64,000 nt of DNA from Fagopyrum homotropicum (taxonomy: Eukaryota; Streptophyta; Magnoliopsida; Caryophyllales; Polygonaceae): NCBI GenBank assembly GCA_033239125.1, contig BSWB01000008.1, positions 18,754,001 through 18,818,000 on the forward strand, written 5' to 3'. Shown here in pieces: positions 44,658-55,228 of this stretch. A program made the translations under genes and the position numbers. The notes beneath the pieces are model-generated. The model was not told where the DNA came from. It ran no database searches and saw only the letters and a list, made by a program, of their open reading frames with translations. Within the stretch, counting starts at the first letter, position 1; every line of letters starts with the position of its first letter.

Positions 44658-45812
44658 TGATAACATGTTTTCATGTTATGTTTATAAATGTGTTTTTGTG
44701 TGATTTTGCCTTTGTTTTGCATGGTTTAGGCATTCATATCTTAACAAAAGCTTAAAATGTCAAAAGAATTTATATTCCCTTTATTTTTCGTCTTTAATGG
44801 TGCTTTGGCATAAAATGGAGCAAAAATGGAGATAATCAATCACTCAACCATTGGAAGGATTAGTCATCAACCTCATGGAGAAGGAAAGGAAGAAAGACAA
44901 GCTAAGATGCGTACATGAAGCAAATGGAGCTAAGGAAACCCAAGGCTGGAGCATCGATTGAAGACAAACTCAAGCAAAAAGGAAGGTTTCACTCGAGCAA
45001 ATAAGCATTGGAGAGGAAGTTGTCAACTAAGCTCGAGTTTACATCATCACTCGAGCAAAGAAGCTAGAAAATTCGAGCAAGGAAGATATTTCACTCGACC
45101 AAAGAAGACATGATCCGTAGAAGATTCAACATTGCCTGAGTGATGCCGTGAGGGAAATTTCACTCGAGAAAAGTGTACACATCCACTCAAGAAAAGAATC
45201 CCAAATTGCACATTTATCAACGTCTCTCGAGTTCACCTCATCACTCGAGCAAAGAAGACATCATAACTCGAGAGAAGAAGACAAGACACTCGAGCAAAGA
45301 AGACAAACTTAAGTCGGTGGAACAACTCGATGCTCAAGAGAAAGTCACTGGACAAAAGAAGACAGTCCAATCGAGGTAACCGTACATAGAGTTTCTACAT
45401 CATCTCCTTCTAGGATCTTCTTCCTAACTAACTATGCAACTTGCTCCACTTGCTTCCAAGGGGGACAACAATTTTGTAGCCTATATAAGAGGCATTGGCG
45501 GAATGTAAAGATATCAAGTCTTGATACACCTCTAAAAATACTCTCTTAAATGGTTTGAATCTAGAATCAACTTTTGGAAGATATTTGGCTGAAATTTTGG
45601 ATCAATCAAAGACAAGCATTGGTGTTCTTCATTTTGTTCTTGCTAGATCTTCTTCCTAACTTGTTTTGCTTAAAACTTTTGATTGATAAGTCCAAATTTG
45701 TCCATTCTTCTTCTTATACTCCTTATTTCTTGTCTACTTTTTAACTATGGGATTTGTTTATGTTCTTACCAATTTCACCTTTACGATGAGTGAGTAGTCC
45801 CCAAATCATGCT
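44658..45812 (+). repeat. E 3' LTR, truncated
   Basis: Starts TGATAACATG after the PPT. It contains at least eight CTCGAG-type words, often as CACTCGAGCAAAGAAGAC, between 44980 and 45330, and a TATA box TATATAAG at 45482-45489. The R/U5 side has GATGAGTGAGTAGTCCCC. It stops at 45812, where a minus-oriented chromovirus LTR terminus begins. Confidence 0.7.
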
Positions 45813-46577
45813 TGTAACACCCCAAGTTCTAGGAACACGAAGCGTTACGAACTAGAACCTCACAATGGGTCCCGACCCTCAAAACAAAGGGTTGAGACTC
45901 GCAACCGGATCTTACAACAAGACACAAATAAATGAAAACTAAAACTTATAAAAACCAAAGGTTATAACACGGAAAACGTAAAAGACTCGCAACCGAGTTC
46001 AAAATAAAGGGAAAACAACAACAAAAATATAAACCCGATACCGTTCTATAATGTACGGGAACCCCGTCTGACCACACCGTCCAGATCACTCAGCAGTATC
46101 CCTAACCTGCGGGACATCTACAACATCGGTATAAACCGTTAGCTAACATTCTAGATATTAGAAAGATAGTAAAGACACAAGCACACATAAGAAAGGTAAA
46201 CACATAGCATGCTCTCACACAACCGGTTATTATCTTTTATTAAGTTATCAATTACTAATTCAACACCTAACATTCTCTCACACAACCGGTTATTATCTTT
46301 CATTAAGTTATTAATTAGTAATTCAACCCATAGTGTCACTTTTAGATATTGAGAAATCAGACTACTCATAAATTAAGATTGAAGATAACCCGTTTAGTCT
46401 TTTGTTCATAAATAGCCTGATTTGAGTTATTGTTCCCACCAAAAAAAAAAGAAAAAAGAATATCCAAAAGTTAATATTGAGAAATCTTTGGTGATGATTT
46501 TGTGGTTAATCTAGATATTGGACTTTTGATTCATCATCTCATCTGTATAGAAATTGATTCTCACTTTTACCTTGTAT
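45813..46577 (-). repeat. Chromovirus LTR fragment with a 63-bp tandem duplication
   Basis: TGTAACACCCCAAG at 45813 is the reverse complement of a chromovirus LTR 3' end and tracks the F LTR (ATCTACAACATnGGTA; AAACACATnnGCATGCT). Homology by eye continues to about 46230; the right boundary is unclear. Two copies of a 63-bp unit beginning CTCTCACACAACCGGTTATT stand at 46212-46274 and 46275-46337. The LINE inserted next to it. Confidence 0.6.
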
Positions 46578-46593
46578 AGAAAAGATAATTTTA
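46578..46593 (+). repeat. 16-bp LINE target-site duplication
   Basis: AGAAAAGATAATTTTA occurs here and at 53033-53048, immediately after the poly(A) end of the LINE, which fixes both boundaries of the insertion. Confidence 0.9.
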
Positions 46594-46697
46594 AGATAGT
46601 TCGTGTTTGTATGCAAAAAAACAAACGCTCTCTTTTTCTTGCCCTAGAAGCGAACAGGCTAGGGATCGCTTTGCTTCATCGAGCGTTTGGTCCAGGC

Positions 46698-48776
46698 ATG
46701 TCGGAGGCAAGGCCACCGGCGGCTGGAACTATTGCTGTAATAACTGCTGTTTCTAACGAAGGAGATACGATTATGGGAGAAATAGTTGCTGATCAGACTG
46801 CAACGGATGTTGCGAATATCAATGACAATGTTAATCCTAATGGAAGCACTACGGTTACGATTGTTCCATCGAGCGTCTCGGCTTGCGAAACCGCAAATGC
46901 TGAGGAAGGATTCAGTGTGGATGGTGCAAATAAGTTTACCATCGGAACCACCTCAGCATCTGTGGTACAAGACCAGACTAACAAAGAAGCTATAACAACA
47001 GGTAAAGGGACGGAAAATGGTAAGAATAGTGTGAAAACTTGGAGCGAAGTGATTGGAGGAGTAAACAATAAATCTGACGGTAATGATAGAGTCACAAGAG
47101 AATCACTCAATGGCCGGATTAGTATCAGCTTCCCCTATGGTAAAGAGGGAGACCCAGTCATGGAGATTGATAGGGAAGTTACGACGGATCTTGAGAGTAG
47201 ATGGAACAAGTCCATTGTGTTCAAAGTCCTAGGTTTCCCTATTGCGTTTCCGGTCATGGAAAGAAAAATTAGGGAACTTTGGAAGTGTGGCGAGAATATG
47301 CAGATCATCGACTTGGATAACAACTATTTTATTGCTAGATTCAAGAGTGAAAATGAGTTGATGAAGGTCCTCACAGGAGGCCCTTGGGCGGTGTTCGGGC
47401 GTTGTCTTATTATGAAACGTTGGACTCCGGAATTCATCACTGCTAACCCAATTACTTCAGCTCCAATTTGGGTCAGGATTATTGGTGTCCCAGTTCAATG
47501 GTACCATGAAGCCGTGATCTGGAGCATGGCTGAAAGCTTAGGACTGCCCATCACCATTGACTCTAAAACACTTCAGTTCAATAGAGGACGATTTATACGT
47601 ATCTGTGTGGAAATTGACCTAAGTAGACCATTGAAGAAGGCCATCTTTATTAATGGAAGAAGATGTCCCATTGAATTCGAAGGTCTCGACATCATCTGCT
47701 TCAAATGTGGCAGATACGGACATTACGCTTCAAATTGTGAATTCACGGAGACACCATCCCCGAAAGTGAAAGAGGACAATACTGAGATTAACACGACTGC
47801 TGGTGGCGAAGGATTAGCCCAGAAGGTTGTTAATGCCGGATCATCTTCATCACCAATCCTGATCGACGAGAACCCAGGCTACGGTCCCTGGATGCAGGTG
47901 GCTCGCAAAGGCAAAGCCCAGAAAGGTAAGAATCTTCAAGGTTCCAATTCGAACCAGATCCCAAATCAACCTAGAAAGGGGAGTACCCATCTACAAGGCA
48001 AGAGTACACAAGCTAAAGGAAAGCCAACCTATTCAGGAAATAAGGGCGTAGAGAAAGATCGTGCAGATCAGGTTGAGGCGGTTGTGGCTCCAGTACGAGT
48101 TAACGTAGAGAAATCTCCGGGATCGCAAGTAGCGGGACAGCCCCTATTGGGCCAAGGCCCAAAAGAGCTCGGACAATCTTCTAGTGGGCCCATTCAGAAA
48201 AATATTAATTCCGCTGCGCTTCCAATCCAAGAGTTAAATATGGTTCAAGTGGAAACTGCATCGGCCCAAATGAATGAAGCTCCTAAAGGTACAAAACATA
48301 CACCCATTTTTAAAGCTGCTTCTACTAATCCAGTAAATGCAGGTAAAGAAGGTAAAAAGAAGAAACGAAATAAGATTAAGAACGACGCTAGGAGAGCAGC
48401 ATGGAGAGCTAAGAAGAACGATGAGCTAGATACAGAATCAGTCTCTCTAAAGAGACAACGCCAAAATTATAACCCTCCAGATGACGAGCTACGGGGTGAT
48501 CCAGACCCGAAGGGGAAAATCATAGAAGTCCCTGCGCAAATTAGCATGAGTAAGTCAGCTTTGGAACACATGGAGGTAAGAGCAACACCAGGTAAGTTAG
48601 ATAGTGTCAATTTGATTACTGATAATGAGTGTGCTATCCTAGCTGCAGAAGGGTCCGGGATAGGGTTGGTTGAGTGTAATTCGAGCAGTATTTGTGCCCA
48701 ACAGCCTTCTTTGGACGTGATTATGGAAGATAACCAGCCAGCAAAGGAGAGCACTGTGGAGGCTAGAAGCGTTTAG
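46698..48776 (+). CDS. LINE ORF1 protein
   Basis: 692 codons from the ATG at 46698 (MSEARPPAAGTIAVITAVSN). An in-frame ATG further 5', at 46611, is possible; the frame upstream of 46594 is host DNA. A low-complexity N terminus is followed by the plant DUF4283 domain at about residues 150-260 (SRWNKSIVFKVLGFPIAFP, GGPWAVFGRCLIMKRW, PIWVRIIGVPVQWY) and a CCHC zinc knuckle (CFKCGRYGHYASNC, residues 334-347). The C-terminal half is hydrophilic and basic (EGKKKKRNKIKNDARRAAWR). It would coat LINE RNA in ribonucleoprotein particles. No stops. Confidence 0.88.
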   Translation: MSEARPPAAGTIAVITAVSNEGDTIMGEIVADQTATDVANINDNVNPNGSTTVTIVPSSVSACETANAEEGFSVDGANKFTIGTTSASVVQDQTNKEAITTGKGTENGKNSVKTWSEVIGGVNNKSDGNDRVTRESLNGRISISFPYGKEGDPVMEIDREVTTDLESRWNKSIVFKVLGFPIAFPVMERKIRELWKCGENMQIIDLDNNYFIARFKSENELMKVLTGGPWAVFGRCLIMKRWTPEFITANPITSAPIWVRIIGVPVQWYHEAVIWSMAESLGLPITIDSKTLQFNRGRFIRICVEIDLSRPLKKAIFINGRRCPIEFEGLDIICFKCGRYGHYASNCEFTETPSPKVKEDNTEINTTAGGEGLAQKVVNAGSSSSPILIDENPGYGPWMQVARKGKAQKGKNLQGSNSNQIPNQPRKGSTHLQGKSTQAKGKPTYSGNKGVEKDRADQVEAVVAPVRVNVEKSPGSQVAGQPLLGQGPKELGQSSSGPIQKNINSAALPIQELNMVQVETASAQMNEAPKGTKHTPIFKAASTNPVNAGKEGKKKKRNKIKNDARRAAWRAKKNDELDTESVSLKRQRQNYNPPDDELRGDPDPKGKIIEVPAQISMSKSALEHMEVRATPGKLDSVNLITDNECAILAAEGSGIGLVECNSSSICAQQPSLDVIMEDNQPAKESTVEARSV

Positions 48777-48813
48777 TGCCCACAGTCTTGACCCGTTTCC
48801 CCCTCAATGTTGA

Positions 48814-51800
48814 ATGAATTGTCTTCTATGGAACGTATTCGGTGCCGGAAAGAACGGTTTCCGAAGAGCTATTAAATACCTTTGCAATCAGCATAGCATA
48901 GATATCCTTGCCATCTTTGAACCTAGAATATCCGGGACTAGGGCGCAAACAGTTTGTGATAGGATAAATTTCTCAGGGTGCTTCAGGGTTGAAGCAGATG
49001 GTTTTGAAGGGGGGGTGTGGTTGCTTTGGAAAAGTGACAAAGTGAGGATTAGCATCATTAACAGTACCAAGTGGTTCATTAATGCAGAAGTTGGAATAGA
49101 CAGTAAAGCCTACAGGATAATAGTAGTGTATGCTCCCCCGGACGCGAATAGAAGGAAGGACTGTTGGGAAGCCCTCGACTGCGAACTTGCCACCATCTCT
49201 AGTCCTCTCATATGTGGAGGAGACTTTAACTGTATCCGTTATATTCACGAGAGTCAGGGGGGATCGGGCAAGTTACATGCAGACTCGGATATTTTCAACG
49301 ATATTATCTCAAAATACGGACTGATTGACCTAGGGTTTACCGGAGCCGACTACACATGGGACGATGGCAAGACGACCAAAAGGAATATCATGAAGAGACT
49401 TGACCGGGTGTTTATGAACCAAGAAGGCCGTATGAGGTGGCCTAACGCGCATGTTAGACACCTTGCAAGGTTCTCGTCAGATCACTCCCCTCTCCACTTG
49501 GCTCTTGATCCGACCACCACCTTCAGGCGAGAGAGAAGACCGTTCAGATTCGAGGCAGCATGGATGACACACCGTGACTTTTATCCCATGGTGGAGATGT
49601 GCTGGTTTAGTAATCCCGAGATAAGTAAGGCTCTTCCTATTCTTAAGAATTCTCTTATTAATTGGAATAGATTTGTGTTTGGTAATGTGTTTCGCAGGAA
49701 AGATGAAACCATGTCCCAATTGGCCAAAGTCCAAGCCCGTATATGTCGTGGGAGTTCACCACGCCTGATTGGTGAGGAGGCTCGGCTCAAAGCTGAAATG
49801 GAGAGTATCCTGGAACAAGAGGAATCTATTTGGTTCCAAAAATCCCGAGAACTTTGGCTGAAACAGGGTGATAGAAATACCACGTATTTCCACACGTCGA
49901 CTATCATTCGTAGGAGTAAGAACAGGGTTATGGGGCTCACCATGGATAATGAGGAGTGGGTTGAAGATCAGGAGAGATTAGAGACTCATGTGGTAAACTA
50001 TTTCAAAGACCTCTACAGTGTGAATGATCCGTATGAGCTACCTACTCAGAAGCTGCAGACATTAAAGTTCCCCGATATCGATGATAGGGAATGGGCTGAC
50101 ATCCAGATTCCAGTTAGCATGGAAGAAGTGTGGGCTGCTACCAAAAGCATGGGAGCCTATAAAGCTCCTGGTGTTGACGGTTTTCAACCTGTATTCTACC
50201 ATAAATGCTGGAACGTTGTGGGGCATTCGATGAAAGAGGAAGTGACCCGATTTTTTGAGAGTCAGAAATTGTCCCCCGGCATCAACGATACCCTCATCTC
50301 CCTCATTGCCAAGATTGGAAAACCGGAAGCCATTAGCCAATTCAGACCCATAGCTTTGTGCAACGTCAGCTATAAGATCATCTCGAAGGTTCTTGTGAAT
50401 CGCATGCAATCCATCATTGGCAAACTAGTGGGTCCTACTCAAGGGAGTTTCATTCCGGGACGGTTGATCCAAGACAACATTGTACTCATGCAGGAAGTTG
50501 TCCATTCAATGAGGAGGAAAAAGAAAGGTAAACAGTGGATGCTCCTCAAACTTGATCTTGAGAAGGCGTACGACAAAATCAGATGGGACTTCATAAAGGA
50601 TACGATCACTGATGCTGGGTTCCCGACAGAGTGGGGGAAGATGATCCAGGAGTGTGTTAATACTGCAAAGATGCAAGTTATTTGGAATGGGGAGGTAACT
50701 GAAAAGTTTTCACCAGCTAGAGGATTGAGACAAGGCGACCCGCTTTCGCCTTATCTCTTTGTCCTTTGTGTTGAACGGCTTAGTCACCTGATTCTTGAGG
50801 CGGTTGAAAAGGGTGAATGGAAGCCTATTACCCTCTCGAGAGGAGGCCCCCCGCTATCTCACATATTTTTCGCAGATGACATCACCTTATTTGCTGAAGC
50901 TTCAATTACCCAAATCCGGGTCATCATGAAATGTATTGATACTTTTTGCAAGGTGTCGGGACAGAAGGTGAGCATACATAAATCTAAGATCTTCGTAACC
51001 CCTAATGTTTCGACAGAACTGAGTATGCGTATTGAAAGCGTTAGTGGAGTTAAAGTCACTAAAAATCTCGGAAACTATCTTGGTGTCCCCATGTTACAAG
51101 GGAGAGTCTCGAGAGCTACCTTCTCAACGCTATTAGATAGGGTGAATCTTAAATTGAATGGCTGGAGGAGCAAGACACTGAGTTTTGCGGGCCGAGTTAC
51201 ATTAACAAAAGCCGTACTCACCTCTATCCCTATATACAGCATGGCGACGCTCCTTCTCCCGGCTAGCGTTAGTGATGAGATTGATAGGATGTGTCGAAAC
51301 TTCATCTGGGGCCACTCTAACGGACTCAGGAAGATGCATACTATAAATTGGAATGAGATTTGCCTCCTACAGAGAAAGGAGAGCTTGGCATTCGTCGGAC
51401 CCTTGAAACGAATAAAGCACTCCTAGGAAAGCTGGCTTGGAGGTTTACTAAAGAGGAGGAAGGGCTGTGGATAAAGGTCCTGGAAAGCAAATATTGCACT
51501 GGCGGTTCCTGGAGAACCTTAACTGCGTCCCAGGTATGGAGGGGTATCACTGTTGGCTTAAATCAAGTCGTTGCAAAGGGGGCCAAATGGATGCTAGGAG
51601 ACGGATTCTCTGTAGCTTTTTGGAGAGACAAGTGGTTAGGAGACACCCCTCTAATTAACCAAGCTACTGTATCGGTGAATCAGTTGGAGCTGACGAGGAC
51701 AGTGCGTAGTTACTGGACAGAAGATCAGGGCTGGGACTGGTCTCAATTGGATCGGCACCTCCCGCCTTCGGTGTTGCTTCAGATTGCGGCAGCGAGTCCC

Positions 51801-52958
51801 CTCTCCAGGGCGAGCAGCACCAACGGCGAAAGTGAGGAACTCCATTTGAGAGACGAGATCGGCTGGAGCCAAACCCAGGATGGAGAGTATACAATTGCTT
51901 CTGCATATAAATTGTTAACTGGAGCGGATGAACTTCTCTTATGCGAAGGAGGAGTATTCAAAAAAGTGTGGAAGCTTCGAGTCCAGGAAAGGGTGAAGAT
52001 GTTCATCTGGAAGTTGCTGAAAGGTGGAGTCCTGAGTAATGAAGAGAGGTTTAGAAGACATATTGGCCATTCAAACGTATGTGGAGGATGTAAATACAGT
52101 ACCGAAACGTTGTCCCATCTATTTCGTGACTGCTCTAAAACGAGATCCACATGGCTCTCCCTTCAAGCTGGCTACCATGTAGAGGGTTTCTTCACGTCCC
52201 AATTTTCCGCTTGGTTGCGAGGTAACATTCTTTCCAAAGCTCATTTTAATAATGAATTTTTGTGGAGTGAAATTTTTGCAGTAGACATCTGGAGGATTTG
52301 GAAGTGGAGAAACGAAGCAATATTCACCGACAAGAATTATGAAGGAAACAAGAGTGGGGCCATCAAAGAAACCACCAGGGAGTACATTAAAGTTTGGACC
52401 AGTCATCAGGTGACCAAAAGCCGGCCCACCATGAGTAGGATCAACGTTATATGGAGTCCCCCACCGGTAGGCTTTGTCAAAGTCAATACGGATGGATCTA
52501 AGAAGGCTGATGGTCTTGCTAGTGCTGCAGGTGTCGTTAGGAATAACGCGGGAGAATGGGTGAGAGGATTTGGTGTCAACCTCGGTATTTGTACAGTCCC
52601 CATGGCTGAATTATGGGGGCTGTTACATGGCCTAAGGTTTGCTTGGAAGTTAGGTTACCGCTCGGTTATTTTTTAATCGGATTCCGAGTTGGCTATCAAA
52701 CTTATTAAGAGCACCATAGCCTCTCATCATCCTCTTGCTAGTCTGGTACACTCGTGCCAAGACTTTTTGAAAAGAGATTGGGATATCCAATTTCGACATG
52801 CCTACCGCGAGGCGAATAAAGTTGCGGATTTCATTGCTAATTTTGCTTTGAACCTTCCTATTGGATTGAATGTATTGCTTGACCCGCCGGAGGGTGTAGT
52901 TGATCTTTTACTTGATGATGTAAGGGGTCGGGCTATCCCCCGTTTGCGGACTACTTAG
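48814..52958 (+). pseudogene. LINE ORF2: endonuclease, reverse transcriptase, RNase H
   Basis: Starts MNCLLWNVFGAG. Endonuclease/exonuclease/phosphatase domain at residues 1-230 with catalytic residues visible (N7, E36, GGDFN with D137, SSDHSPL with D223/H224). Reverse transcriptase follows (ISQFRPIALCNVSYKIISK, LKLDLEKAYDKIRWDFI, GLRQGDPLSPYLFVLC, FADD at 686-689). A single-base shift at about 51366 moves the frame; it continues with a zinc-binding RVT module (CGGCKYSTETLSHLFRDC) and an RNase H domain (VNTDGSKK, AELWGLL, SDSE, REANKVADF). A TAA at 52674-52676 replaces the Glu codon before SDSE. It ends at TAG 52956-52958. Confidence 0.92.
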
Positions 52959-53048
52959 CCTTCTTTCCTATTAATAAAAGCGCGTCCAGATGCGCCGGAG
53001 ACCACTGCCTCTCCTTCCAACCAAAAAAAAAAAGAAAAGATAATTTTA

Positions 53049-54324
53049 TCTTAATAAAGTATAATTGAAATACAAAAGTACATGTCTTATGAGAAAAAAA
53101 AAAAAAAAGGAAAGTAAAAGAAACGGATAATAGTCCTAATATAGGATAGAATATTGATCCGAATTTGTTAATTCCATGAATATGAGAGTACATTGGATTT
53201 GGATTCAAATTAACAAATCTGTCTTCTTCTCGATCCCACCGATCACGGATACATTATATTATAATATTAAATTAAAAGAATACTTTATTACGAGGACAAG
53301 AACGTAAATTCAGTGCATGCAATGTTCTCTTGTCCAAGGGAACCGTACACAGACACTCTCTCTCTCTTTTTATTATATTTTTCTTATTGCTTAATTGTAG
53401 TTGTAATGTCCAACCCAAACACGGCTTTGGTCAATATTCCACACGTACATGCTCATATTATTTTTCTTTTACTAATTTTATTCACTATAGTTTTCTTTTC
53501 TTTTAAACTACTAATTTAGTGTCGCGCGAATTTTGTCTAAATAAATATAATATAAATTTAATTTAACTAATATGTAATTTTTTAATAAATAAAAAGACAT
53601 TATTAAAATTTTCAATGACATCAGTTACTAATATAAAGAGAGTAAATTTTAATTTATTTTTAAATTTTAAAAATGTGCAAAATCTGTTAGAAGATTTGCG
53701 TGAGATTTTTTCAACAAAATCGAGTTACAGTATATCAATTTGTTAATTTTGATTGGTATATAAATTGACCTAACATGATAACTGTTACTAATTTTAATAA
53801 AAATTTTCTTACAAAATGATTAATAAAATATTTATAAATATATTGTCACAAATTTAAAAATAAATTAAAAAAATATTGATGTTAACAAATGTAAAAGTTG
53901 ACACGTGGACAAAATAGGTGATGTTTCAGTAATATATAGACTATTCAAGAAAAAAAAGCTACCTTCCAGCCTAAAGCAGGGAGGTTGCTCATATTTCATA
54001 ATATTGTTTTACATCAAATTTTTTATTTAATTATTCATCTATTTTTTTTGAGTTTTTTAAAGTAATGACTATACTAATATTTTTTTTCTAAAAATAAAAA
54101 ATGTGAAGAGTTGTTGAAAGAATTTGACTCTGAATCTCAAGTTTATCTGCAAGGAAGGAACCACTGGACTTGGACAAAATAATATGTTCATCTCATAATG
54201 AAGAATCTTTAGTATGAGAATTGTATTAATTGTATTCATAAATATGTATAGCATCGTCAAATTTGATTCACCATCCTTTTTCTTTTTTTTTCTTTTTTTT
54301 TTTTAGATATATATAAACTTTGAT
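53049..54324. other. AT-rich intergenic DNA
   Basis: I see no gene. A (CT)n stretch lies near 53357-53370, homopolymer A and T runs are frequent (53094-53108, 54283-54303), and 53520-54060 is strongly A/T-rich. No element ends were recognised. Confidence 0.6.
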
Positions 54325-54674
54325 TTAAGCCTTTGACCCGGCGGGCTTTGACCCGTCAGTGACCCGGCGGGTCACGGGTAAGGGTCGAGGATCACCTTAC
54401 CCGTGATCCGTCGGGTCGAACCGCCACCGGCCAATTTTGAGAAAATAAAAATAGAAAAATTGGATCCAACGGCTAAAATAGCCGTTAGCGGGTCGACCCG
54501 CCGGGTCGTGTCTTTTCTTTTTTCTTTTTTTTTAAAAAATTCGGGTTTTAAAGAAAAATGCTCAACCCGTCGGGTCTAACCCGTGACCCGGCGGGTTGGC
54601 CTTTTACACGGATCCGGGTCCGGTTCACCCTTTTCGGACCTTCGACCCGACGGGTCCGACCCGTGAACATACTT
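54325..54674. mobile_element. GACCCGNCGGGTC-rich short element, hAT-like
   Basis: A dense set of GACCCG / CGGGTC words in both orientations (for example 54335-54420, 54490-54515, 54565-54600, 54630-54665) with an A/T-rich middle. Such subterminal palindromic CCCG arrays are typical of non-autonomous plant hAT elements. ACTTTGAT (54317-54324) and ACTTTGGT (54675-54682) could be an 8-bp target duplication with one mismatch, but I find no convincing terminal inverted repeats. Confidence 0.45.
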
Positions 54675-54967
54675 ACTTTGGTTCATTGTAATTATAAAGT
54701 ACCCGATCCACCATAATTAGTATTATCCTTATAAATTGAAAGATAATACAAGTCCTTAAATAGCAGTGGTTTCATTATTTTTCTAGGCTACACTTTATGT
54801 TTTCTATATTCTGATCGTAATAAGTGAGCAAGGCAATGAAAAAAAGTGCTATTATAATTATATTTTTTAATATAGAAATAATAATGATTTTGTGAAGCAA
54901 CTAACGACGTAGCAGGGGAGAATACAATGAATGAGGCCATGGAAAGAGGGAGAAGGGTCTCCTGTCA

Positions 54968-54975
54968 ATGAATCT
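54968..54975 (+). promoter_or_regulatory. Candidate EIN3-binding site upstream of the EBF gene
   Basis: ATGAATCT fits the published EIN3 consensus AYGWAYCT in all positions and lies 44 bp upstream of the TATA box. EBF genes of other plants are EIN3/EIL targets in a feedback loop. A chance match within 1 kb is not improbable, so this is a suggestion. Confidence 0.4.
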
Positions 54976-55018
54976 AGAATGCGCAATATTCTGAATCTCC
55001 ATCCTCCATTATTTCCCA

Positions 55019-55026
55019 TATATAAA
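55019..55026 (+). promoter_or_regulatory. TATA box of the EBF gene
   Basis: TATATAAA, followed about 30 bp later by a pyrimidine-rich start region (55030-55080) and a 5' leader of roughly 180 bp to the ATG at 55229. Confidence 0.6.
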
Positions 55027-55228
55027 CTTCTTTCTTATGCTTATAGCAATCCCCAACCTCCATCTTCTCTTGTTTTTATCTTTGATCGATTCATCGGTCG
55101 GTTACTCAAGAGATAGGATAATCTTCATCTTCTTCGTTTCCGCTTTTGTAAAGTCCTTTCAATTAGGAGCTCTCACACGCGTTTTCTTGATTTCGAATCC
55201 AACAAGGCTTATCTGCATTCTTGTTCCA

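Larger units (their letters stand above)
40941..45812 (+). mobile_element. Athila remnant E
   Basis: A plus-strand element without 5' LTR, gag, reverse transcriptase or integrase. It has the protease, the conserved post-pol block (GGGAGGCAACCCATTGGTAT near 42080), a post-pol ORF with acidic tail, two PPT-like sites and part of the 3' LTR. It is the most diverged Athila copy here. Its own repeated word is CACTCGAG, at 42290-42360 and many times at 44980-45380. Confidence 0.75.
46594..53032 (+). mobile_element. L1-type LINE, essentially full length
   Basis: 6439 bp between identical 16-bp duplications. It holds ORF1 (RNA-binding), ORF2 (endonuclease, reverse transcriptase, zinc finger, RNase H) and a short 3' UTR with AATAAAAG-type sequence and a terminal poly(A) (53023-53032). 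ORF1 is open. ORF2 has one frameshift and one nonsense change, so the copy is inactive but not old. Plant L1 elements move by target-primed reverse transcription. Confidence 0.93.

Noticed and set aside
45807..46213. CATGCT flanking 45813-46207 as a target duplication of a small insertion
   Set aside because: Similarity to the F LTR continues across 46208, so the match is by chance within one LTR fragment.
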